Assembly (NCBI GenBank): GCA_038138145.1
Contig: JAYQDD010000001.1
Span: 186,001-250,000, forward strand
Length of the DNA: 64,000 nucleotides
Source: UBA3537 sp038138145
GTDB lineage: Bacteria > Bacteroidota > Bacteroidia > Flavobacteriales > Flavobacteriaceae
Direction of reading: 5' to 3'
The translations under genes were made by a program, and so were the position numbers. Positions 44,038-51,303 of this stretch are shown one piece after another. Numbering within the stretch: the stretch's first letter is position 1; each line of letters starts with the position of its first letter. The notes beneath the pieces are model-generated. The model did no database searches. It had not been told where the DNA came from and saw only the letters and a program-made list of their open reading frames with translations.

Positions 44038-44856
44038 ATGAAAACAAAGATTTTATTTTTTTCGATGCTTTTTTTAGCCATTTCTTGCGCTACAAACCCC
44101 TTTACAGGGAAGAAAACATTAGCCATATTGCCAAATTCTCAGATTTTACCCATGGCATTTGCACAGTATGATCAATTCCTTACCGAAAATAAAGTGATTA
44201 CAGGCACTGCTGAGTCTGACATGGTTAAACGTGTTGGTCAGCGTATTTCGGCTGCTGCAAAACGTTGGTTAGATGCCAATAATTATCAAGGATATTTAAA
44301 AGATTACAAATGGGAATATAACCTTGTTGACGATGAAACCGTGAACGCATGGTGTATGCCGGGCGGTAAAATTGTCTTTTATACAGGCATTATGCCCATA
44401 GCCGCCAACGAAACGGGTGTAGCCGCTATTATGGGGCACGAGGTGGCGCATGCATTGGCCAACCATGGCCAACAACGTATGAGTGCAGGGTTGTTGCAAC
44501 AAGCTGGTGCGGTAGCAGGAAATGTGGCGATTAAAAATGAAAAACATAGAAATATATTCAATCAATCTTATGGAATTGGTTCTACTGTTTTGGGGGTATT
44601 GCCTTTTAGTCGTGGACATGAAACGGAGGCCGATCAAATAGGGGTATATATCATGGCTATTGCAGGATATAATCCCGATGAGGCATCAAAACTTTGGGAA
44701 CGTATGAAAGCCAATAACAATGGAAAACAAGGGCCGCCAGAGTTTTTAAGCACACACCCCTCAAATGACTCAAGGATCGCAAATTTAAAAGCACTGGCAC
44801 CAAAAGCTAGAGCTGAAGCGCAAAAATTTGGGGTCACAAGCTTTCGCTCATATTGA
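44038..44856 (+). CDS. M48 family metalloprotease lipoprotein
   Basis: A 272-residue protein. I chose ATG 44038, giving MKTKILFFSMLFLAISCATN, a lipoprotein signal with Cys at about residue 17; starts further upstream are not coding-like. The zinc motif HEVAH is in IMGHEVAHALANHGQQRM, and the third ligand Glu is in GHETEADQIGVYIMAIAG. It is of the YggG/BepA-like class acting in the periplasm on misfolded outer-membrane or envelope proteins. It is divergent from the exported MsrB gene and followed by a terminator. Confidence 0.93.
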   Translation: MKTKILFFSMLFLAISCATNPFTGKKTLAILPNSQILPMAFAQYDQFLTENKVITGTAESDMVKRVGQRISAAAKRWLDANNYQGYLKDYKWEYNLVDDETVNAWCMPGGKIVFYTGIMPIAANETGVAAIMGHEVAHALANHGQQRMSAGLLQQAGAVAGNVAIKNEKHRNIFNQSYGIGSTVLGVLPFSRGHETEADQIGVYIMAIAGYNPDEASKLWERMKANNNGKQGPPEFLSTHPSNDSRIANLKALAPKARAEAQKFGVTSFRSY

Positions 44857-44882
44857 ATTATATTAAAATAAATGCCTAAATT

Positions 44883-44913
44883 AGAAGCTGCTTATAAATG
44901 AGCAGCTTTTTTT
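44883..44913 (+). terminator. Terminator after the M48 gene
   Basis: Stem AAGCTGCT / AGCAGCTT (8 pairs, 44885-44908) with an 8-base loop, then seven T. It ends directly at the ATG of the following transporter gene, so that gene needs its own start signal or reads through. Confidence 0.85.
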
Positions 44914-46230
44914 ATGAAAAAACTAGAAATGGGAAGTAAAAAACTCATTAACGCATGGGCATTTTACGACTGGGCCAACTCTGTATATCCGTTAGTCATC
45001 AGTACCGCCGTGTTTCCGATTTATTACAGTAGTTTAGCCAGTTCTTTTGCAAATACCGAAGGCGATATTTCCTTTTTGGGAACGTTTTGGGACCCCACCA
45101 CGCTATATGATTATACCTTGGCCATTTCATTTCTTATTGTAGCATTTTGCTCTCCAATTCTGTCTGGTATTGCCGATTATACAGGCAACAAATTGAAATT
45201 CTTAAAGGGGTTCTGTTTGTTGGGTTCAATTTCTGTTATGGTACTTTATTTTTTCAATAGCGAATCTACACTTTGGGTAGCGCTTTTGTGCACTGTTTTT
45301 GCAAGTATTGGCTTTTGGGGCAGTATTGTGTTTTATAATGCCTATTTGCCCGAAGTGGCTTTCCCCGAACAGCAAGACAAAGTAAGTGCCAAAGGATTTA
45401 TGTATGGTTATGCTGGTTCGGTGCTGTTGCTTATTTTTAGTTTGGTTTTAGTTCAAAAACCAGATTGGTTTGGGATTACTGACCCAACGCTTGCGCCACG
45501 AATTACGTTTGTATTGGTAGGGCTATGGTGGTTTGGGTTTGCACAAATAACATACCGCCGTTTGCCGAATAATGTTTTCAATCATAAACCTGATAAAGAC
45601 TACATTTGGAAAGGGTTTTTGGAACTAAAAACAGTTTTTAAATCCTTAACCCAATACGTTCAATTAAAATATTTTTTGATGGCTTTTTTCTTTCTAAGTG
45701 TAGGCGTACAAACCATCATTCTGATGGCGGGGATTTTTGGCAGTAAGGAATTAGGGTTACCCACATTAAACCTTATTCTTACCATTTTAATTGTTCAAAT
45801 TGTGGCCATATTTGGCGCTTATTTGTTTTCGAGATTATCTGAAAAGATAGGAAATATGGCAACATTGAAAATTACGCTTTTTATTTGGGGAATAGTATGT
45901 TTTATTGCTTTTGTATTGGATAAAAACCAACCCAATATAGATTATTACTTTTATGCGATGGGCATTGTTTTGGGTTTTGTTTTGGGTGCTACACAGTCCT
46001 TAACTCGTTCGACCTATTCCAAACTGTTGCCCGAAACACACGACCACGCTACATACTTTAGTTTTTACGACGTTACAGAAAAGATTGCTATTGTATTGGG
46101 CATGTTTGTTTTTGGACTTTTAATTGCGCTTACAGGTTCGATGCAGTATTCAGTTATGGCTCTTGCGATTTTCTTTTTAATGGCATTTATTATCCTTTTC
46201 AAAGTCAAAAGAACCGAGCACGTTCGCTAA
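44914..46230 (+). CDS. MFS transporter, Atg22/UMF1 type
   Basis: A 438-residue integral membrane protein with about 12 hydrophobic segments. The N-terminal LINAWAFYDWANSVYPLVIS is the signature of the UMF1/Atg22 family. Internal motifs include SGIADYTGNKLKFLKG and the C-terminal half segment TQSLTRSTYSKLLPETHDH. The substrate in bacteria is unknown; the fungal homologue exports amino acids from the vacuole. The start could also be the ATG at 44929 (MGSKKLI), five codons later. The listed start lies directly against the terminator T run of the preceding gene, which makes the later start attractive. Confidence 0.88.
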   Translation: MKKLEMGSKKLINAWAFYDWANSVYPLVISTAVFPIYYSSLASSFANTEGDISFLGTFWDPTTLYDYTLAISFLIVAFCSPILSGIADYTGNKLKFLKGFCLLGSISVMVLYFFNSESTLWVALLCTVFASIGFWGSIVFYNAYLPEVAFPEQQDKVSAKGFMYGYAGSVLLLIFSLVLVQKPDWFGITDPTLAPRITFVLVGLWWFGFAQITYRRLPNNVFNHKPDKDYIWKGFLELKTVFKSLTQYVQLKYFLMAFFFLSVGVQTIILMAGIFGSKELGLPTLNLILTILIVQIVAIFGAYLFSRLSEKIGNMATLKITLFIWGIVCFIAFVLDKNQPNIDYYFYAMGIVLGFVLGATQSLTRSTYSKLLPETHDHATYFSFYDVTEKIAIVLGMFVFGLLIALTGSMQYSVMALAIFFLMAFIILFKVKRTEHVR

Positions 46231-46252
46231 TTGAACCAAAAATTCACCACCT

Positions 46253-46267
46253 TGGCACAGGAATTGT
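46253..46267 (+). promoter_or_regulatory. Sigma-54-like element upstream of lon
   Basis: TGGCAC (46253-46258), 5 bases, TTGT (46264-46267) fits the sigma-54 pattern TGGCAC-N5-TTGC except for the last base. It precedes the lon ATG by about 117 bases in the right orientation. The match is short, so chance is possible. Confidence 0.35.
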
Positions 46268-46383
46268 CTTTAATGAGTTGAAAAGCGAGGTATTTCCCAT
46301 TTTTAAGATGATGAATACCAGTAGTCAAAAAGATAAAAACCTAATATATTCTGTTTAGCATGACAGAATGACCTATAAATCAT

Positions 46384-48834
46384 ATGAATAACCCAAAATA
46401 TAAATTACTTGACAGTTTGTCACTTCAAGATTTTGATGAAAATTCAGAATTGATTCCGTTGATGACTACTGAAGATGAAGAAGTCATAAAAAATGAAACG
46501 CTCCCAGATTCTATTCCCATACTTTCGTTGCGGAATACCGTACTTTTTCCAGGTGTTGTGATTCCTATTACCGCTGGTCGCGACAAATCGATTAAATTGA
46601 TCAATGATGCAAATAAAGGTTCTAAGGTCATTGGTGTAGTCGCACAAAAGGATGAAAGTGTAGAAGATCCAAAATTTGAGGATATTCATAACATTGGAAC
46701 AGTAGCTCGAATTTTGAAAGTTCTTAAAATGCCCGATGGTAATACAACGGTTATCATACAAGGGAAAAGACGCTTTGAAATCACCGAATTGGTCTCTGAA
46801 GACCCCTATATGACCGCCAAAATAAAGAGTGTAGATGAATTAATTCCTCAAAAAACTGATGGTGAATTTGTTGCTGCCATAGAATCCATCAAAGATTTAT
46901 CGCTCGAGATCATTAAACAAAGCCCAAACATCCCCAGTGAGGCCTCTTTTGCCATCAAAAATATCGAGAGTAATTCGTTTTTAATCAATTTTGTGTCCTC
47001 CAACATGAATATTTCTGTGGTCGAAAAGCAGGAATTGTTAGAAGTCAACGATTTGCATGAACGTGCCCTTAAAACGCTCAAGCACATGAATGTCGAGTAC
47101 CAACGGTTGGAACTTAAAAATGATATTCAATCCAAGGTGCAGCACGATATGAATCAGCAGCAGCGCGAATATTTTCTTCAGCAACAGATCAAAACCATCC
47201 AAGAGGAGCTGGGCGGTGTCAGTTATGAAGAAGAAATTGAGTACATGAAAAAGCGCGCCAAAGCAAAACAATGGGATAAAAAAGTCAAGACGCATTTTGA
47301 AAAAGAAATTGGTAAACTTCAGCGGATGAATCCACAGGTTGCGGAGTATTCTATTCAGCGTAATTATTTGGATTTATTTTTGGATTTACCATGGAACCAC
47401 TTTAGTCAAGATAATTTTGACCTAAAACGTGCTCAAAAGATATTGGACCGCGATCATTTTGGCCTTGAAGAAGTCAAGCGTCGTATCATTGAATATTTGG
47501 CAGTTTTGAAATTGCGGAACGATATGAAATCGCCGATTTTGTGTTTGTACGGTCCTCCGGGCGTTGGAAAAACGTCTTTAGGAAAATCCATTGCCGAGGC
47601 ATTGGGTAGAGAATATGTGCGCATATCTTTGGGTGGATTACGTGATGAAGCTGAAATTCGAGGGCATCGAAAAACCTATATTGGTGCTATGCCAGGACGT
47701 ATTTTGCAAAGCTTAAAAAAAGCAGGGACGTCAAATCCAGTATTTGTTTTGGATGAAATAGATAAACTATCCAATTCGCATCAAGGCGACCCCTCATCGG
47801 CAATGCTCGAAGTGTTGGATCCTGAACAAAATGCTGAGTTTTACGACAACTTTTTGGAATTGGGTTACGACCTTTCCAAAGTGATGTTTGTGGCCACTTC
47901 AAACAGTTTAAATACCATTCAACCGGCATTGTTGGACCGTATGGAAATCATCAATGTTACAGGATACACCATTGAAGAAAAAGTACAAATTGGCAAAAAA
48001 TTCCTTTTACCAAAACAACTTACCGAACATGGGCTTTCCACAAAAGATTTAAAAATTGCACAGCCACAATTAGAAAAAATAATTGAAGGCTACACAAGAG
48101 AATCAGGTGTACGTGGGCTCGAAAAGCAGATTGCAAAAGTGGTACGCTATGCCGCCAAAAACATTGCTATGGAAGAGGATTACGCCAAAAAGGTATCTAA
48201 TAATGACCTTGTTGAGATCCTTGGCGCACCTAAACTCGAACGTGATCGCTACGAAAACAACAATGTAGCAGGTGTTGTTACAGGATTGGCTTGGACTCGA
48301 GTAGGCGGCGATATTTTGTTTATAGAATCGATACTTTCAAAAGGGAAAGGGACGCTTAACATCACTGGAAACCTTGGAAAAGTGATGAAAGAATCGGCTA
48401 CAATAGCCATGGAATACATCAAGGCCAATGCCGATGATTTTGGTATCAAAAGTCATGTCTTTAACGATTATAATGTACATATCCACGTTCCAGAAGGAGC
48501 CACACCAAAAGACGGCCCAAGTGCTGGAATTACGATGCTGACGTCTTTAGTGTCTTTATTTACCCAACGTAAAGTCAAGAAAAACATCGCCATGACAGGT
48601 GAAATTACGTTGCGCGGAAAAGTATTGCCAGTAGGAGGGATTAAGGAGAAAATATTGGCTGCAAAACGCGCAAAAATTAAAGAAATTGTACTCTCAAAAG
48701 CCAACAAACGCGATATTGATGAAATCAATGCGGAATACCTCAAAGGGTTGACTTTTCATTATGTTTCCGATATGCGTGAGGTGATTGAAGTCGCTATTAC
48801 CAAAACCAAAGTAGCTCAAGCCAAAACGCTTTAA
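46384..48834 (+). CDS. lon: ATP-dependent protease Lon
   Basis: An 816-residue LonA protease. The N-terminal substrate domain (about 40-240, PILSLRNTVLFPGVVIPITA) and coiled-coil region (about 250-320) precede the AAA+ module, with Walker A GPPGVGKTSLGKS at about 395 and Walker B PVFVLDEIDKL. The C-terminal protease domain contains the catalytic Ser in PKDGPSAGITML and the Lys in GGIKEKILAAKR. It degrades misfolded and regulatory proteins in the cytoplasm. It is transcribed alone with a possible sigma-54-type promoter about 117 bases upstream. The length is normal. Confidence 0.97.
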   Translation: MNNPKYKLLDSLSLQDFDENSELIPLMTTEDEEVIKNETLPDSIPILSLRNTVLFPGVVIPITAGRDKSIKLINDANKGSKVIGVVAQKDESVEDPKFEDIHNIGTVARILKVLKMPDGNTTVIIQGKRRFEITELVSEDPYMTAKIKSVDELIPQKTDGEFVAAIESIKDLSLEIIKQSPNIPSEASFAIKNIESNSFLINFVSSNMNISVVEKQELLEVNDLHERALKTLKHMNVEYQRLELKNDIQSKVQHDMNQQQREYFLQQQIKTIQEELGGVSYEEEIEYMKKRAKAKQWDKKVKTHFEKEIGKLQRMNPQVAEYSIQRNYLDLFLDLPWNHFSQDNFDLKRAQKILDRDHFGLEEVKRRIIEYLAVLKLRNDMKSPILCLYGPPGVGKTSLGKSIAEALGREYVRISLGGLRDEAEIRGHRKTYIGAMPGRILQSLKKAGTSNPVFVLDEIDKLSNSHQGDPSSAMLEVLDPEQNAEFYDNFLELGYDLSKVMFVATSNSLNTIQPALLDRMEIINVTGYTIEEKVQIGKKFLLPKQLTEHGLSTKDLKIAQPQLEKIIEGYTRESGVRGLEKQIAKVVRYAAKNIAMEEDYAKKVSNNDLVEILGAPKLERDRYENNNVAGVVTGLAWTRVGGDILFIESILSKGKGTLNITGNLGKVMKESATIAMEYIKANADDFGIKSHVFNDYNVHIHVPEGATPKDGPSAGITMLTSLVSLFTQRKVKKNIAMTGEITLRGKVLPVGGIKEKILAAKRAKIKEIVLSKANKRDIDEINAEYLKGLTFHYVSDMREVIEVAITKTKVAQAKTL

Positions 48835-48918
48835 ATCAAGGCGTTAATAATCTTTTGTAGCTAAAATAAAGTGCCCAAAAACTCGTTTTAGAATAGAATT
48901 AGTTATTTTTGACCGCTC

Positions 48919-49935
48919 ATGAGGATATTGGTTACGCTTTTTTTAGTTATTGCCACAGTAACATCAGCAGCTGGGCAACTGGGGGGAAATGCCACCTATC
49001 AATTCCTCAACCTCATGTCCTCGCCAAGACAAGCTGCGCTTGGAGGAAAAATCATCACTAATGTCGATTATGATGTCACGCAAGGGCTGTATAACCCAGC
49101 AACGATCAATGTAGACATGGACAACCAATTGGCACTAAATTATGCCAATCACCTTGGCGATATCCGCTATGGTACTGCTGCTTATGCCTACACAGTTGAC
49201 CGAAGAACACAAACGTTTCATGCGGGGGTTACCTACATCAATTACGGCTCTTTTGATGGTTATGACGAAAACGGAAACAGTACAGGTACTTTTACTGGAA
49301 ATGAAGCTGCTCTTTCATTAGGTTATGCGCTACAAATTGGGTTTACCGATTTTTATGCTGGAGTCAACCTCAAACTTATTTCTTCCAAGTTAGAACAATA
49401 CAGCTCTTTTGGTGGGGCTTTAGACTTTGGACTAATTTACATCAATGAATACCTTGATTTTAATGCGGCATTGGTGGTGCGCAATATAGGAACACAGTTT
49501 ACAACCTACGCTGGTCTTCGAGAACCCTTGCCTTTTGAGATTGATTTGGGCCTAAGCCAAACCTTACAATTTGTACCGCTTCGTTGGCATTTGACCTTTG
49601 AAAATCTTCAACAATGGCCTATTGCGACACCTAACCCTGCACGTGCGACAACAGATTTAAACGGTAACCAAACTCAAGAAAAAGTGGGTTTTTTTAGTAA
49701 TTTGATGCGGCATACACTGATCGGGTTTGAGTTGTTTCCAGACAAGGGCTTTAACCTTCGATTGGGCTATAGTTTTAGACGTGCAGAAGAGCTAAGAATT
49801 ATAGATCAACGTAACTTTTCGGGTTTATCTTTTGGAATTGGGATGAAGTTTAATAAATTACGTTTTAGTTACACCCATGCGCGTTACTCATTAGCAGCAA
49901 ACACCAGTTTTTTGGGAATGCAAATAAGTTTATGA
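48919..49935 (+). CDS. porQ: Type IX secretion system protein PorQ
   Basis: A 338-residue outer-membrane protein with signal peptide (MRILVTLFLVIATVTSAAG) and the PorV/PorQ-like pattern: LGGNATYQFLNLMSSPRQAA at the mature N-terminus and beta-strand-rich segments down to LGMQISL at the end. PorQ is part of the sortase/attachment complex for type IX secretion cargo. It is 4 bases overlapped with cmk, an arrangement reported for flavobacteria. A T9SS cargo gene (broken) is at 61551-62393. Confidence 0.92.
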   Translation: MRILVTLFLVIATVTSAAGQLGGNATYQFLNLMSSPRQAALGGKIITNVDYDVTQGLYNPATINVDMDNQLALNYANHLGDIRYGTAAYAYTVDRRTQTFHAGVTYINYGSFDGYDENGNSTGTFTGNEAALSLGYALQIGFTDFYAGVNLKLISSKLEQYSSFGGALDFGLIYINEYLDFNAALVVRNIGTQFTTYAGLREPLPFEIDLGLSQTLQFVPLRWHLTFENLQQWPIATPNPARATTDLNGNQTQEKVGFFSNLMRHTLIGFELFPDKGFNLRLGYSFRRAEELRIIDQRNFSGLSFGIGMKFNKLRFSYTHARYSLAANTSFLGMQISL

Positions 49936-50621
49936 TAGAAAAGAAAATAATTATTGCCATTGATGGGCATTCTTCAACAGGAAAAAGTACACTCGCCAAA
50001 CAACTTGCCGAAACTTTGGGCTATATTTATGTCGATTCTGGGGCGATGTACAGAGCGGTTACACTTTATGCTCTTGAAGAAGGATGGATTAGTGCGGAAA
50101 AATTTGATGCGCATGCTTTGATTTCTAACATTGAGAACGTCACTATTGAATTCAAAAAAGATGGAAACAAGCCCACTGTATTGTTTTTAAATGGTAAAGA
50201 AGTGTCCTCAAAAATTCGTGGGATGGAGGTGTCCAATTTGGTCAGTAAAGTGGCGGCAATTCCCGAAGTGCGTCAATCTTTGGTCAAAGAACAACGCAAA
50301 ATGGGGCAACACAAAGGTATTGTGATGGACGGTAGAGATATAGGTACCGTTGTTTTTCCCGAAGCAGAGCTTAAAATCTTTATGACCGCTTCGGCCCAAA
50401 CCCGTGCTCAACGCCGATGGGATGAACTTAGCGCAAAAGGGGAGGAGGTCGATTTTGATCACGTCTATGAAAACATCACCTCACGCGACCATAAAGACTC
50501 CACCAGAGCCGACTCACCACTAACACAAGCCCAAGATGCACGTATTTTAGACAATTCTAATCTAACACCAAAAGAACAGTTTGAATTGGTTTTGGGGTGG
50601 GTAAATGCTACGCTTGAATAA
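49932..50621 (+). CDS. cmk: Cytidylate kinase
   Basis: A 229-residue NMP kinase that phosphorylates CMP and dCMP. The P-loop is GHSSTGKSTLAKQLAE at residues 12-27 (with Ser in place of the usual Pro), followed by YVDSGAMYRAVT. The CMP-binding insert includes SNLVSKVAAIPEVRQSL and MDGRDIGTVVFPEA, and the lid region is RRWDELSAKGEEVDFD. It overlaps porQ by 4 bases and is followed by the LysM pseudogene (opposite strand) and rpsA. Confidence 0.95.
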   Translation: MIEKKIIIAIDGHSSTGKSTLAKQLAETLGYIYVDSGAMYRAVTLYALEEGWISAEKFDAHALISNIENVTIEFKKDGNKPTVLFLNGKEVSSKIRGMEVSNLVSKVAAIPEVRQSLVKEQRKMGQHKGIVMDGRDIGTVVFPEAELKIFMTASAQTRAQRRWDELSAKGEEVDFDHVYENITSRDHKDSTRADSPLTQAQDARILDNSNLTPKEQFELVLGWVNATLE

Positions 50622-50658
50622 GAAAACGTCGAAAAAATCGGAGTTAATGAATACTTTA

Positions 50659-51035
50659 TTAAAGCTTCGGAATCACTAATTCCTGATTAGGATGAATCAA
50701 ATCCGGATTTTTTAGAATGTTTGAATTCGCTTGAAAAATCTGTTTATACTTCATGGGGTCGCCATAATAGTGTTTGGCAATTTTCCCTAAAGTTTCGCCA
50801 CTTTTGACGGTATGGCGATGGTATACACTCTCGTCAGCCACACGAATATCGGCTTTGATATCGGTAGGGTTTGGCCCTCCAATAGCTTTAATTTGATCCC
50901 AAATAATGTTTTTTTCGTACTGGGTTTTGGCTGTTCCTTTAATTTTTAAAACGCCATTTTCTTCAAAACATCCCCGTTTTGGATGTTGAGTTCGGTGCCT
51001 AAGTCCAACACCGATTGGTATTTTTGCTTAATCAT
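50659..51035 (-). pseudogene. LysM-domain protein, frameshifted
   Basis: An opposite-strand gene between cmk and rpsA. From ATG 51035 the frame reads MIKQKYQSVLDLGTELNIQN, then GDVLKKMAF and a stop at 50946-50948. The expected continuation (EENGVLKIKGTAKTQYEKN and so on, ending with a LysM domain HTVKSGETLGKIAKHYYGDP) is in another frame. The shift falls at the AAAA run 50965-50968, where one base seems missing. The restored product would be about 125 residues with an N-terminal BON-like region and a C-terminal LysM domain that binds peptidoglycan. The total length of 377 bases (one short of a multiple of three) agrees with a 1-base deletion. Either inactivation or a sequence error explains it. 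Confidence 0.8.
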
Positions 51036-51157
51036 AAATAGTAGATTACTGGGTTAATAATGATTTAAAAGTATACTATTTTTTCGTTTTTTATTAATTT
51101 TTTAAAACAAAATTTTAATTCAAAAAGCTATTCCTCTGTGAATCAGAGAGATAAATA

Positions 51158-51189
51158 TTTGTCCAAATTAGAGATTAGTCGTATTATTG
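51158..51189 (+). promoter_or_regulatory. Probable rpsA promoter
   Basis: TTTG at 51158-51161, 20 bases, then TATTATTG at 51182-51189 (one mismatch to TAnnTTTG). The predicted start is near 51196, giving an rpsA leader of about 108 bases that holds a short ORF and a stem-loop. Confidence 0.55.
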
Positions 51190-51222
51190 CACTCTTCTTA
51201 GCAAAATAGGTTGGAGAGAAGA

Positions 51223-51261
51223 ATGAAAACTAAGTTAACACTTCTGTGTGTTTTGCAGTAA
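51223..51261 (+). CDS. Possible leader peptide of rpsA
   Basis: A 13-codon frame (ATG 51223, TAA 51259-51261) encoding MKTKLTLLCVLQ. A purine-rich GGAGAG at 51213-51218 lies at a suitable distance upstream. Its last third overlaps the 5-prime arm of the stem-loop at 51242-51285, so translation would compete with folding. There is no evidence of expression; the assignment is from position and the overlap alone. Confidence 0.3.
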   Translation: MKTKLTLLCVLQ

Positions 51262-51285
51262 ATCCAACCAAAACTACACACAGAA
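51242..51285 (+). promoter_or_regulatory. Stem-loop in the rpsA leader
   Basis: TTCTGTGTG (51242-51250) pairs with CACACAGAA (51277-51285), nine pairs. TTTTG (51251-51255) can then pair with CAAAA (51269-51273), with a 3-base bulge (CTA) on one side. The loop is about 13 bases. There is no T run, so it is not an intrinsic terminator. It ends 18 bases before the rpsA ATG, a suitable place for translational control by S1. Confidence 0.6.
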
Positions 51286-51303
51286 TACAAACTATAATCA
51301 GCC

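Noticed and set aside
51134..51148. Small hairpin CTCTG/CAGAG upstream of the rpsA promoter
   Set aside because: Only five pairs and no T run; it lies before the predicted transcript start, so neither terminator nor leader role is supported.
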